A stretch of DNA of 64,000 nt from contig JADJUV010000003.1 in assembly GCA_016716885.1 (NCBI GenBank), positions 1-64,000 on the forward strand, in the 5' to 3' direction. Position numbers and translations under genes: made by a program. This DNA is from Candidatus Trichofilum aggregatum. GTDB lineage: Bacteria > Chloroflexota > Anaerolineae > Promineifilales > Promineifilaceae. Every line of letters starts with the position of its first letter. Position 1 is the first letter of the stretch. The notes beneath the pieces were generated by a model. The model was not told the origin of the DNA and did no database searches. It was given only the letters and a program-made list of their open reading frames with translations. Positions 35,236 through 44,396 of this stretch are shown piece after piece.

Positions 35236-35344
35236 GTACAATTGGTTGTCCCACTGAATGAGTCCCTTTCAGCCTTTCAGTTATTAGCCACAACTTTTCG
35301 TGCCAGACTGATTGCTGACAAGCTATTTTCCACGGAGATGCTTT

Positions 35345-36396
35345 ATGAAATCTATCCGCCCTGCTGTCGCCCTCTTAATTGCCCCTTTTATTGTCTGGCT
35401 TTTACTCACTCTATTTATATCGGATGAAACGATGGTTTCGTTACAAGCTAATCAGGGGGGTATGACTCCGCAGGCATATGTGCCTGCTTTGATGAACCCA
35501 GATGAGCCAACGCCAACCCCGTGCCAACGGCTACGCCTACGGCAACCCCATTACCACCATCGCCTGAGTGGTTGTCTTATGTCAATCTGTTTCGTGTTCA
35601 GGCAAATTTACCGACAGTGGGTGAAAATAGCAGTTGGTCAGATGGTGGGTATTTGCATGGGCGGTATATGGTGAAAAATAATTATATTGGCCACAGTGAA
35701 GACCCAGGTAACCCTTGGTACACGGCCGAAGGACTCGCGGCCGCGCAAAGTGGCAATGTCGCCGTCAGCAGTTCTGTCTCAGCCAGCGACTACAGCATGA
35801 TCAACCTCTGGATGGTAGGGCCATTCCACGCCGTAGGCATCATTGACCCCAAACTTCATACCACCGGCTTTGGTAACTACCACGAGGCCGATGGTGGTTG
35901 GCAATCGGGCGCAACGCTGGATGTGCTGCGCGGCCGCGGCACAGTGCCTGGCTCTGTCACCTTCCCGGTGCGTTATCCCCAAGATGGCGGGCAACTATGG
36001 CTTCTCAGCTACACCGGCGGCGAATATCCCAACCCCGTTCTTGGCTGTGGTTACACTACGCCCACGGGTGGCCCCATCATCATCCAACTCGGTACCGGCA
36101 GCATCACCCCCAACGTAACCGCCTACAGCCTCATGCATGGCTCCACCCCCCTCACGGCTTGTGTCTACGATGAAACCAACTACAGTTTCCCTGGAGATGC
36201 ACCGGGGCAATCATTAGGCCGTTCTGTCTTGGGTAGCCGCGATGCCATCGTCATGATTCCGCAACAACCCCTGCAACAAGGGCAAACTTACACCGTGAGC
36301 CTCACCACGAACGGCAACACCTATACCTGGAGTTTCTCTACCGTAGCCTCACCTGTCCCTGGGCAAGAAGAAGCCGTTCCGGTGGAAATTCGCTAA
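35345..36396 (+). CDS. CAP (SCP/PR1)-domain secreted protein, split by a one-base frameshift
   Basis: The first frame (ATG at 35345, GGAG 8 bases upstream) gives a signal peptide and a Pro/Thr linker ending DEPTPTP. The second frame (from about 35521) continues VPTATPTATPLPPSPEWLSYVNLFR, then ANLPTVGENSSWSDGGYLHGRYMVKNNYIGH, which is the CAP-domain opening. A single missing C in the CCCC run at 35516-35519 restores one product of about 350 residues. The C-terminal 100 residues look like an Ig-like domain (TVSLTTNGNTYTWSFST). The CAP motif HGRYMV..GHSED is present. The frameshift is either an assembly error or slippage. Confidence 0.75.
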
Positions 36397-36399
36397 ATC

Positions 36400-37506
36400 A
36401 TGCACCGCCCCACTATGGATGACTCAACTCGACCCATTTATCTTTATGACCTGAGCCGTGCTCAATTGGGGGAGTTACTGGCCCAATGGGGGTTCAGTGA
36501 TTACCACGCCGGGCTGGTCTGGTCGGCCCTGTATCGGCAGATGGTGCACACGGTTGAGGAGATGGTGGAGTTGCGGCCTGATTTACGGCAAAAGCTCGCG
36601 GCCGCGACCCATCTCACTCCCCCCGCCATCCAAATGGCAACCCCTAGCCAGGACGGAACCGTCAAATATCTACTCCGCCTGACCGATGGACAAATGATCG
36701 AGACGGTGCTCATGCCCTATCGCGGCCGCATCACCGCCTGCATCAGCACCCAGGCGGGTTGTGCCATGGGCTGCGTTTTTTGCGCCACCGGACAAATGGG
36801 GTTCATGCGCCATCTCACCCCTGGCGAAATCGTGGCCCAAATCATCCACGCCCAGCGCGTTTTGCAGAGTCAGGGGCAAACCTTGCGCAACATCGTGCTC
36901 ATGGGCATGGGCGAACCGTTGCACAATTATGACAACACCATGACCGCTCTGGACATCCTCATGGATGCCAAAGGGTTGGCGATTGCTCCCCGGCACATCA
37001 CCTTGAGCACCGTTGGCGTCATTCCGGGCATCCGGCGGCTGGCCGATGAGGCTCGCCCGTTTCATCTGGCAGTGAGTTTACACGCCGCCACCGACGCCGA
37101 ACGGATGGCCCTGGTTCCCCCGGCCAAAAAATGGCCGTTGGCCGATTTAATGGAAGCGTGTCGTTATTATGGGGAAAAACGCGGCCGCAGAATCTTTTTC
37201 GAGTGGGCACTCATTGAAGGCAAAAATGACACCGCTGAACAGGCTGAGGCGGTAGGCCAGTTGTTACAGGGTCTCAACGCCCACGTCAACCTGATCCCCC
37301 TAAACCCGACGGTTGGGTATGAAGGAAAACCCAGCCACGCGGCCGCGATCCGGCAATTCCAGCACATTCTCACCGGCTACGGTCTGCCCAGCACCGTGCG
37401 CCAGCGCCGGGGCATCGAAATTAACGCCGGTTGCGGCCAGCTTCGCTCCCGCTGGCAAACTGAAACGCACAAGAGGGGTTCAATCGCCTTGATCGAACCC
37501 CTCTAA
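36400..37506 (+). CDS. rlmN: Dual-specificity RNA methyltransferase RlmN (23S rRNA A2503)
   Basis: RlmN uses radical SAM chemistry to methylate C2 of A2503 in 23S rRNA and of A37 in some tRNAs. The 368-residue protein has the radical SAM motif CAMGCVFC (about 123-130), GMGEPLHNYDN, LSTVGVIPG, FHLAVSLHAATD and the C-terminal GCGQL with the second catalytic Cys. The ATG at 36400 is only 4 bases behind the CAP gene stop, so the two are probably co-transcribed. The final codons form the stem of a hairpin. Four GCGGCCGC copies are present, two read as Ala-Ala-Ala and two as Arg-Gly-Arg. Confidence 0.96.
   Translation: MHRPTMDDSTRPIYLYDLSRAQLGELLAQWGFSDYHAGLVWSALYRQMVHTVEEMVELRPDLRQKLAAATHLTPPAIQMATPSQDGTVKYLLRLTDGQMIETVLMPYRGRITACISTQAGCAMGCVFCATGQMGFMRHLTPGEIVAQIIHAQRVLQSQGQTLRNIVLMGMGEPLHNYDNTMTALDILMDAKGLAIAPRHITLSTVGVIPGIRRLADEARPFHLAVSLHAATDAERMALVPPAKKWPLADLMEACRYYGEKRGRRIFFEWALIEGKNDTAEQAEAVGQLLQGLNAHVNLIPLNPTVGYEGKPSHAAAIRQFQHILTGYGLPSTVRQRRGIEINAGCGQLRSRWQTETHKRGSIALIEPL
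37472..37504 (+). terminator. Hairpin overlapping the rlmN stop
   Basis: AGAGGGGTTC and GAACCCCTCT form a 10-bp stem that encodes the last residues of RlmN and reaches to the stop codon. No long T-tract follows, so terminator function is uncertain. Confidence 0.5.
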
Positions 37507-37622
37507 AAGCCGGTTCACCTAACCTGGAAGCTAGAATCCAAGGTGTCATAGATGACCGTTTTTCTTTTCACTTGAATCTGTCTGCGGTTCCCTTGCTCTG
37601 CAAGAAGTTGACTCGTGAGGTA

Positions 37623-38852
37623 TTACTGCTCAATGGTTGTCGCGGGTGGTTCACTTTGCACCGCTTTACCGAGCAAAAAATCTACTGCTGCTTGAAGCTG
37701 GTTATCAGCCTCATCACCAAACGTCGTTTCCTCTGGTAACGTAATCAGATAATCCGGTTCCAGAGGGGCTTCATTAACCCACACCCCATCAGGTGTCAAC
37801 CAGCGCGCCACTGTCAGACGAATGCCCCCCTGGTTGCTCAGTTCACGCCAGGTTTGTACGGTCCCTTTGCCAAAGGTAGTCTGGCCGATGAGAATGGCGC
37901 GGCCGCGATCGCGCAACGCACCCGCCAACACCTCAGAAGCACTGGCACTGCCTCCATCCACAAGCACAACCATCGGCACGCCAGTCGCTAACCCCCCATC
38001 TTCTGAGTCATACACGGTCTCCATGCCATTTCCAAACCGCTCCACCAGGACAATCCCCTCTTGCAAAAACTGATCCGCCACTTCCACCACGGTTGTGAGG
38101 CCACCCCCCGGGTTACGGCGTAAATCCAAGATGAGACCGGCTGGCTCCTGGGCCATCAGCTCTTCCAGTACCCCTTCTAACTCTTCCGCGGTGCGGCCGC
38201 CAAACCGGCTCAGGCGCACATAGGCAACATCATTGTCCAACATCTCGCCGCGCACACTGTCTACCTCAATCACAGCCCGCACAATCTCTACATCTATTGT
38301 CTGCCCATCCCGTTCAATCACCAAATAAACGGTCGTTCCGGCTGGCCCCCGCACCACAGCGGAACCCTCGTCTGCGCTCAGCCCCCGCAAATCAACACCA
38401 TCTGCCTCAAGCAGAATATCACCGGGTTGTAAACCAGCCGCTTCGGCGGGCGAACCTGCAATGGGCGATACGATAACAATGTGCCCATCTACCTCTTCCA
38501 CAAAAGCGCCAATGCCCTGAAATTCGCCACTCATCGCCTCTTGTTCATGTTGCTGCTGCTCTGGCGAAAGATAACGCGTATGTTGGTCGCCCAAAACTGC
38601 CAACATGCCATTAATGGCCCCCTCCATCAAAGCTACATCATCCACCGGTTGATCAAAGTAAGAGGTATGCACCATGTCCCAGGTTTCCCAAAACGGGGCA
38701 AACAGGTCGTTGGTCGCTCTCGGTTGGGCATTAAAACCCGCTCGAAATAGTTGCACGGGAGCCAACCGCGATTGCCCCAGGCCATAACCTATGGACAAAA
38801 AAATGAGGGCAAAAAGGATGGCGGTGCACCCGGGGATAATTCGTTCACGCAT
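37623..38852 (-). CDS. S41-family C-terminal processing protease (CtpA-like)
   Basis: The 409-residue protease has an N-terminal membrane anchor (CTAILFALIFLSIGYGLG), a PDZ domain (about 95-175: GIGAFVEEVDGHIVIVSPIAGSP, AGLQPGDILLEADG) and the S41 catalytic domain. The Ser is in GGSASASEVLAGAL and the Lys in GQTTFGKGTVQ; GLILDLRRNPGG is the oxyanion strand. It acts outside the membrane on C-termini of exported proteins. The start at 38852 follows AGGAG; an in-frame extension to 39095 is translated from the G/C homopolymer block and is rejected. It is convergent with rlmN. Confidence 0.93.
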   Translation of the reverse strand: MRERIIPGCTAILFALIFLSIGYGLGQSRLAPVQLFRAGFNAQPRATNDLFAPFWETWDMVHTSYFDQPVDDVALMEGAINGMLAVLGDQHTRYLSPEQQQHEQEAMSGEFQGIGAFVEEVDGHIVIVSPIAGSPAEAAGLQPGDILLEADGVDLRGLSADEGSAVVRGPAGTTVYLVIERDGQTIDVEIVRAVIEVDSVRGEMLDNDVAYVRLSRFGGRTAEELEGVLEELMAQEPAGLILDLRRNPGGGLTTVVEVADQFLQEGIVLVERFGNGMETVYDSEDGGLATGVPMVVLVDGGSASASEVLAGALRDRGRAILIGQTTFGKGTVQTWRELSNQGGIRLTVARWLTPDGVWVNEAPLEPDYLITLPEETTFGDEADNQLQAAVDFLLGKAVQSEPPATTIEQ

Positions 38853-38902
38853 CGTCAAACTCCTATACTTGAAGCAGTAGCCTGCTGTGATAGAATGATT
38901 TG

Positions 38903-39020
38903 GCCCCTGGGGGGTTCGGGGGGGTGGGTGGGTCGGGGCGCGCCCCCCCCCCCCCGGGGGGCCCCCCGGGGGGGGCCCCCGGGGCCCCAACCCCCCACCC
39001 CCCCCCCCCCCTCCCCCCCA
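38903..39020. other. G/C homopolymer block, probable sequencing or assembly artefact
   Basis: The 118 bases from GGCCCCTGGGGGG to CCTCCCCCCC are almost entirely G- and C-runs of 4-14 bases, G-rich on the left and C-rich on the right, so they fold back on themselves. Nothing comparable occurs elsewhere. It lies in the divergent spacer between ctpA and the sugar transferase. Confidence 0.7.
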
Positions 39021-39164
39021 ATGAAATTTATCTTGCTCAACTTTGGCGGATTTTAGAACCTTGAATATGGGAGCCAATTTGATATATTGTCTCACTCGGG
39101 AAAATGAAAAACGCCAATATCCAAAAATTATAGCGAGTAACCCAAAACTCGCTTGATTTGTTCT

Positions 39165-40712
39165 ATGACAACTCAGAAACTCCGCCCCCTATTTTCCCTC
39201 ACCCTCCTGTTGGCAGATGCCCTCGTGCTGGCTCTGGCTTTTTTCTTGTCTTATGAGCTACGCGCCCTGATTCCCTTTCCTAATGAACTGGTTATTACCA
39301 TTCCATTTGTCCGTTATTTAGGCCTGTTAGCCGCCTGGGTTGGTTGTGTGACGCTGGCCCTGTTCATTTACCGCCAATATTATATTTCGCGTGCTCCTTC
39401 ACGGGTCGATCAACTTTATTCGACCGCGGCCGCGATCTCTATTGGCACTCTCTTAGCCGTCGGGGTCGCCTCTCTCCTCTTCAAGAACACACCCGGCGGC
39501 CTCTTCGAGATTGATTTTCCCCGTATCATGCTGGCCTACGCCTGGCTCCTGGCTATCATTTTTGTCATGCTGGTGCGCATCCTGCACCAGACCATCCGTT
39601 ACCAGTTGCGCCCCTTTGGTCTGGGACAAGACCGTCTGCTCATTGTGGGCACGGGAGAAACCGCCCAAATCATCATGCAACGGATTGAATGGCAACCCCA
39701 GTTAGGGTATATCCTGGCCGGGGTCGTGACAACCAACGGAACCAATGGCCTGCCCGACATCCGGGGTGTGCCCGTCGTAGGTCAATCTGATGACCTGCCC
39801 CAGTTAATTGAGCAGTACAAAATTGATGAAGTGATTATTGCCATGCCAGAGAAAGGGCATCGGGAAGTGGTGCGGGTGATTTCGTTGTGTCAACGCGGCC
39901 GCGTGTCCATCAAAGTCTTCCCCGACGTGTTCGAGTTCGTCACCTCCGAAGCCACAATTGACGACCTGGGTGGTCTGCCCCTGCTCACCGTGCGCGACTA
40001 CTCCATGCGCGGCTACGGCCTAATGATCAAACGGCTCATTGATATGGCCGGGTCCGCCTTTGGTCTGACAGCCTTATCACCGCTCCTTCTCCTGACCGCT
40101 ATCGCCATCAAACTTGAATCCCCTGGCCCCGTATTCTTCGTTCAAGAGCGCATGGGGCTAGACGGCAAAGTATTCCCCATGATCAAGTTCCGCTCCATGC
40201 GCACCGATGCGGAGCGCCACGGCCCCGGCTGGACCGTCAAAGACGATCCGCGCCGCACCCGTCTGGGTACGTTTCTGCGCCGCGTAGACATTGACGAAAT
40301 GCCCCAACTCATCAACGTTCTTCTGGGCGAGATGAGCCTCGTCGGCCCGCGCCCGGAGCAACCCTATTACGTAGACCAATTCCGCGAAAAAGTACCCCGC
40401 TACATGGAGCGCCACCGTGAAAAAGCCGGCATGACCGGCTGGGCACAAGTCAATGGCTTGCGCGGCGACACCTCCATCGAAGAACGCACCCGCTACGACA
40501 TCTGGTACACCGAAAACTGGTCCCCGCTCCTCGATATCAAAATCCTACTCCGCACCGTCTGGCAAAAACTTGCCCTACGCAATCAGGGGGATAGGGGAAT
40601 GAGGGTTTCAGGTTTCAAGTTTCAGAGTTTCAGGTTCCAAGTGGCGATTTCCAGTTCCAGTCTCTCAGTCTCTCAATCTCCTCCCCTCCCCGCTAACACA
40701 AATCTTATTTGA
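39165..40712 (+). CDS. Polyprenyl glycosylphosphotransferase (undecaprenyl-phosphate sugar transferase)
   Basis: The enzyme starts exopolysaccharide repeat-unit synthesis by moving a sugar-1-phosphate onto undecaprenyl phosphate. The roughly 515-residue protein has four N-terminal membrane helices (to about 120), a CoA-binding-like middle domain (LLIVGTGETAQIIM, IDEVIIAMP) and a C-terminal bacterial sugar transferase domain (KRLIDMAGSAFGL, ESPGPVFFVQERMGLDGKVFPMIKFRSMRTDAE, RRVDIDEMPQLINVLLGEMSLVGPRPEQP, GMTGWAQVNGLRGDTSIEER). The last about 40 residues are translated from word repeats (TTTCAGGTTTCAAGTTTCAG, then AGTCTCTCAGTCTCTC), so they are not homologous. The ATG at 39165 is used. No other polysaccharide gene is adjacent. 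Confidence 0.92.
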   Translation: MTTQKLRPLFSLTLLLADALVLALAFFLSYELRALIPFPNELVITIPFVRYLGLLAAWVGCVTLALFIYRQYYISRAPSRVDQLYSTAAAISIGTLLAVGVASLLFKNTPGGLFEIDFPRIMLAYAWLLAIIFVMLVRILHQTIRYQLRPFGLGQDRLLIVGTGETAQIIMQRIEWQPQLGYILAGVVTTNGTNGLPDIRGVPVVGQSDDLPQLIEQYKIDEVIIAMPEKGHREVVRVISLCQRGRVSIKVFPDVFEFVTSEATIDDLGGLPLLTVRDYSMRGYGLMIKRLIDMAGSAFGLTALSPLLLLTAIAIKLESPGPVFFVQERMGLDGKVFPMIKFRSMRTDAERHGPGWTVKDDPRRTRLGTFLRRVDIDEMPQLINVLLGEMSLVGPRPEQPYYVDQFREKVPRYMERHREKAGMTGWAQVNGLRGDTSIEERTRYDIWYTENWSPLLDIKILLRTVWQKLALRNQGDRGMRVSGFKFQSFRFQVAISSSSLSVSQSPPLPANTNLI

Positions 40713-40737
40713 CGCTCGTTTTTGGGCATGTTATGAT
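40709..40737 (+). promoter_or_regulatory. Sigma-70 promoter of the hrcA operon
   Basis: TTGACG (40709-40714), a 17-base spacer, TATGAT (40732-40737). Initiation should fall near 40744, just before the CIRCE element. The -35 box overlaps the stop of the preceding gene. Confidence 0.8.
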
Positions 40738-40751
40738 CTTTCCCGGTGTAT

Positions 40752-40778
40752 TTAGCACTCCTCACTAGAGAGTGCTAA
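40752..40778 (+). promoter_or_regulatory. CIRCE operator (HrcA binding site)
   Basis: A perfect consensus CIRCE: TTAGCACTC, 9 bases, GAGTGCTAA. It is placed just downstream of the promoter at 40709-40737 and 8 bases before the hrcA ATG, so bound HrcA would block transcription of the heat-shock cluster. Confidence 0.97.
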
Positions 40779-40786
40779 CACAATTC

Positions 40787-41865
40787 ATGGATTATAGAAA
40801 ACGCGTCATGACCCACTTCAATATGGAGCCTCTGTCCGAACGGCAAAAGTACATTCTCGGCCTGGTGGTCAGATATTACATTGAAACCGGCTTGCCCATA
40901 GGCTCCAAAACGCTCGTCTCCGACTTTGAAATGGATGTAAGTCCAGCCACGGTCAGGAATGAACTGGCGTCGCTCGATGAGATGGGCTATCTGGCCCAGT
41001 TGCACACTTCTGCCGGGCGCATCCCTTCCGAAGCAGGTTATCGTTACTTCGTGCAACGTCTGCTAGGGGATTTTGCTCTGCCGCTTAACATGCAGGAAAC
41101 CATCCGGCATCAGTTTCACCAGGCCCGCTTAGAGATGGAGCAATGGATGAGGCTCGCGGCCGCGATCCTGGCCCGCACCTCCAACATGGCAAGTGTCGTC
41201 ACCGCCCCTCGCCCCCGGCTCAGCCGCTTCAAACACGTTGAGCTTATTTCCACCCAGGGGCGACTGGTCTTGATGATCCTGGTTCTCTATGGCGGTCAGG
41301 TCAAACAGCAGATGCTCACCCTGGCCGAACCGTTGCCACAATCACGCCTTAGCGCGGCCGCGAACCGGCTCAACGGCTTATACGAAGGGCGTAACCTGGA
41401 TGAGATCGGCGCCCGCCTCAGTCAGTTAGAGGGCGCTTTAGAGCTAGACATCGCCAACCTCATCCGCGACACCCTGCGCCGGGCCGATGTGCGTAGCATC
41501 AGCGAAATCTATCGCGATGGCCTGGCTAACCTGATGGAATTTGAGGCGCACGGCAGGCCGTTCGTTTGCTGGAAGAGCGCACCGCCCTGGCCGACATCCT
41601 GGAAGAAATCCTCAACGAAGATGATTTAACGGGTGTTCAGGTTGTCATCGGGGGCGAAGGTAAATGGGAAGAGCTACGCGACTGTAGCATCATCCTGGGG
41701 CGGTATGGCGTAGAAACTGACCTGGCCGGAGAAATTGCCGTGCTGGGTCCCACCCGTATGCCCTACGGCCACAACATCTCCGCCGTGCGTTACATCGCCG
41801 ACCTGATGAGTGGTTTTGTGAATGAATATTACGTGGAAAAACCCACCGCAACTGAATTAGACTAA
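40787..41865 (+). CDS. hrcA: Heat-inducible transcription repressor HrcA, frameshifted
   Basis: HrcA binds CIRCE and represses the heat-shock genes, and needs GroEL to fold. The winged-helix N-terminus (LSERQKYILGLVVRYYIETGLPIGSKTLV, SPATVRNELASLDEMGYLAQLHTSAGRIPSEAGYRYFV) is intact. The frame breaks near 41551-41556: the first frame ends in unrelated codons at 41629, and the correct C-terminus continues in another frame from about 41555 (QAVRLLEERTALADILEEIL.., GRYGVETDLAGEIAVLGPTRMPYGHNISAVRYIADLM). Adding one base restores a protein of about 360 residues. An assembly error is likely, because the CIRCE and the cluster look functional. The ATG at 40787 is preferred. Confidence 0.85.
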
Positions 41866-41925
41866 TGTATGAGCATATTAGTGTGTCTAGTTGATCCATC
41901 AATATGCTAACAACCAATAACCCCT

Positions 41926-42441
41926 ATGAGCGACGAAATCGAACCCCAAGAAGTACCTACCGAACAACCTGGGTCTACCCCCCTTACCCTGGAGGAACAG
42001 TTAAACCAGGCCAAAGCAGACGCGGCCGCGAACCTGGAAGGCTGGCAACGTACCCTGGCCGAATTTGCCAACGCCCGCAAACGCATGGACAAACAACGCG
42101 CCGAAGTCTACACCACCGCCACCGCCGATGCCGTCAGCAAACTCCTCCCCATCATAGACGACTTTGACCGGGCACTCACCAATGTTCCCGCTAACATCGC
42201 CGAGCATAGCTGGTTTGAGGGCTTACGCCTCGTCCACAAAAAACTAAACGGCATCCTCGAAGGCGCCAACATCGAACGCATCGTCACCATTGGCCAGCCT
42301 TTTGACCCCAATGTCCATGAGGCCATTCTGCAAGAACCATCCGACGAACACGAAAGCGGTTTTATCATTCGCGAATTACAAAGCGGCTACAAAGTCGGCG
42401 ACCGTATCATTCGGCCCGCCCTCGTCTGCGTTGCCGCTTGA
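41926..42441 (+). CDS. grpE: Nucleotide exchange factor GrpE
   Basis: GrpE releases ADP from DnaK. The 171-residue protein has the long N-terminal helix (LEEQLNQAKADAAANLEGWQRTLAEFANARKRMDKQ) and the C-terminal beta domain (FDPNVHEAILQEPSDEHESGFIIRELQSGYKVGDRIIRPALVCVA), the hallmark of the family. It is second in the hrcA cluster, 60 bases after hrcA. One GCGGCCGC (42021-42028) encodes Ala-Ala-Ala in the helix. No Shine-Dalgarno is obvious before the ATG. Confidence 0.95.
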   Translation: MSDEIEPQEVPTEQPGSTPLTLEEQLNQAKADAAANLEGWQRTLAEFANARKRMDKQRAEVYTTATADAVSKLLPIIDDFDRALTNVPANIAEHSWFEGLRLVHKKLNGILEGANIERIVTIGQPFDPNVHEAILQEPSDEHESGFIIRELQSGYKVGDRIIRPALVCVAA

Positions 42442-42548
42442 TTTCAATCACCCTTAACCAGTTTTCAGTGACCAGTCTCGACTCCCAGTGTCCATTTTCA
42501 CACTCTGACCACTGATAACTGTTCAACATCCAAACAGGAGAACTCATC

Positions 42549-44258
42549 ATGGGTAAAATCATTGGTATCGATCTTGGTACAACCAACTCGGTGGTAGCTG
42601 TCATGGAAGGTGGTGAAGCCACCGTCATTCCCAGCGCCGAGGGCAATCGTCTCTTCCCTTCCATCGTGGCCGTCAACCCCAAAACAGGCGAACGCCTGGT
42701 GGGCCAGGTCGCCAAACGGCAGGCCGTCGTCAACCCGGAAAACACCGTCTTCTCAGTCAAACGGTTCATGGGGCGCAAATTTGACGACCCCGTCGTCAAA
42801 CGGGCCAAAGAATATGTGCCCTACGAAGTGCGCAAAGCCCCCAACGGTGACATCCGCGTCGTCATGGGCGGCCGCGACTATTCCCCGCCCGAAGTATCAG
42901 CCATGATTCTGCAAAAAATCAAGGCCGACGCCGAAGCCTACCTGGGCGAACCTGTCACCCAGGCCGTCATTACCGTACCGGCTTACTTCAACGACAGCCA
43001 ACGCCAGGCCACCAAAGACGCCGGGCGCATTGCTGGTCTGGAAGTGCTCCGCATCGTCAACGAACCCACCGCTTCATCCCTCGCCTATGGGTTGGGCAGT
43101 AGCAAAGACGAAATCATCGCCGTCTATGACCTGGGCGGTGGTACCTTCGACATCTCCGTGCTAGAAGTAGGGGATGGCGTATTTGAAGTGAAAGCCACCA
43201 ATGGTGATACCTTCCTCGGTGGGGATGACTTTGACCTGCGTATCGTAGATTGGGCCGCCCAAGAATTCAAAATGGAAACCGGCATTGACCTGCGCCAGGA
43301 TCGTCAAGCCCTGCAACGTCTACGCGAGGCATCCGAGAAGGCCAAAATTGAGCTTTCTACCACGATGCAGTCCGAACTAAACCTGCCCTACATCACCGCC
43401 GATGCCACCGGCCCCAAACACATGAACTTGAATCTGAGCCGGGCCAAATTGGAACAACTAACCGCCGACCTCATTGACCGTTCAATTGAGCCTTGTCGGC
43501 AAGCCCTCAAAGATGCCGGACTCAACCCATCAGAAATTGGGCAGATAGTCCTGGTAGGGGGCATGACTCGTATGCCCGCCATTCAAGAGCGCGTGCGCAA
43601 GTTCTTTGGCAAAGAACCCCATCGCGGCGTCAACCCGGATGAGGTCGTGGGCATTGGTGCGGCTATTCAGGCTGGTGTGCTGGGTGGTGAGGTCAAAGAC
43701 GTGCTCCTGCTCGACGTAACCCCGCTTACCCTGAGCATCGAAACATTGGGTGGGGTGGCAACACCGCTTATCGAGCGCAACACCACCATTCCCACCAAGA
43801 AAAGCCAGATTTTCTCCACCGCCTCCGATATGCAGACCCAGGTAGAAATCCACGTCACCCAGGGTGAACGTCCTATGGCTGCTGACAACAAGAGCCTGGG
43901 CAAATTCATCCTAGATGGTATTCCCCCTGCGCCGCGTGGTGTGCCCCAGGTCGAAGTGACCTTTGACATTGACGCCAACGGCATTTTGCATGTCAGCGCC
44001 ACAGACAAAGCCACCAATAAGAGCCAGGCCATGCAGATCATCCCCTCTAGCGGTCTCAATGACAGCGAAATTGACCGGATGGTCCGGGATGCCGAACAAC
44101 ATGCCGCTGAGGACGCCAAACGCAAAGAAATGGTTGAAGCCGCCAATATGTCTGATAATGCTGTCTATAGTGCTGAAAAGATGCTTCATGATAATGGCGA
44201 CAAAATCCCCGAAGCCATGAAGAGCCGCATTACCAGAGTGAACCAATCCAGACTGTAG
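42549..44258 (+). CDS. dnaK: Chaperone DnaK, short C-terminus
   Basis: DnaK is the Hsp70 ATPase that folds client proteins with DnaJ and GrpE. The 569-residue protein keeps the full nucleotide-binding domain (GIDLGTTNSVVAV, PAYFNDSQRQATKDAG, VYDLGGGTFDISVLE, LVGGMTRMPAI) and the substrate-binding sandwich (about 390-500). It stops after the first lid helices at DKIPEAMKSRIT.., so about 50-70 residues of helical lid and acidic tail found in typical DnaK are absent. No alternative frame restores them. A terminator follows after 7 bases. AGGAG lies before the ATG. It contains only one GCGGCCGC. Confidence 0.95.
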   Translation: MGKIIGIDLGTTNSVVAVMEGGEATVIPSAEGNRLFPSIVAVNPKTGERLVGQVAKRQAVVNPENTVFSVKRFMGRKFDDPVVKRAKEYVPYEVRKAPNGDIRVVMGGRDYSPPEVSAMILQKIKADAEAYLGEPVTQAVITVPAYFNDSQRQATKDAGRIAGLEVLRIVNEPTASSLAYGLGSSKDEIIAVYDLGGGTFDISVLEVGDGVFEVKATNGDTFLGGDDFDLRIVDWAAQEFKMETGIDLRQDRQALQRLREASEKAKIELSTTMQSELNLPYITADATGPKHMNLNLSRAKLEQLTADLIDRSIEPCRQALKDAGLNPSEIGQIVLVGGMTRMPAIQERVRKFFGKEPHRGVNPDEVVGIGAAIQAGVLGGEVKDVLLLDVTPLTLSIETLGGVATPLIERNTTIPTKKSQIFSTASDMQTQVEIHVTQGERPMAADNKSLGKFILDGIPPAPRGVPQVEVTFDIDANGILHVSATDKATNKSQAMQIIPSSGLNDSEIDRMVRDAEQHAAEDAKRKEMVEAANMSDNAVYSAEKMLHDNGDKIPEAMKSRITRVNQSRL

Positions 44259-44264
44259 ATTTTG

Positions 44265-44298
44265 TAGACCTCTGGCGCACATACACGTCAGAGGTCTA
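44265..44298 (+). terminator. Hairpin after dnaK
   Basis: TAGACCTCTG and CAGAGGTCTA are perfect 10-bp arms with a 14-base loop, followed by TTGTCAATTTT. It lies 6 bases after the dnaK stop and could reduce dnaJ expression. Confidence 0.75.
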
Positions 44299-44396
44299 TT
44301 GTCAATTTTGAATCCTTAGACACAGGTTCACTGTGTCCGCAGGTGATGTGTCAAGACAATAGGGCGACACGCATCACGCAAGACGTAACAGGCTCT

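Noticed and set aside
38853..39095. N-terminal extension of the S41 protease
   Set aside because: It is translated from the G/C homopolymer block and precedes a normal Shine-Dalgarno and membrane anchor start at 38852.
42442..42548. A second promoter or CIRCE before dnaK
   Set aside because: The spacer contains only AGTGACCAGTC / ACTGATAACTG words and no TTAGCACTC.
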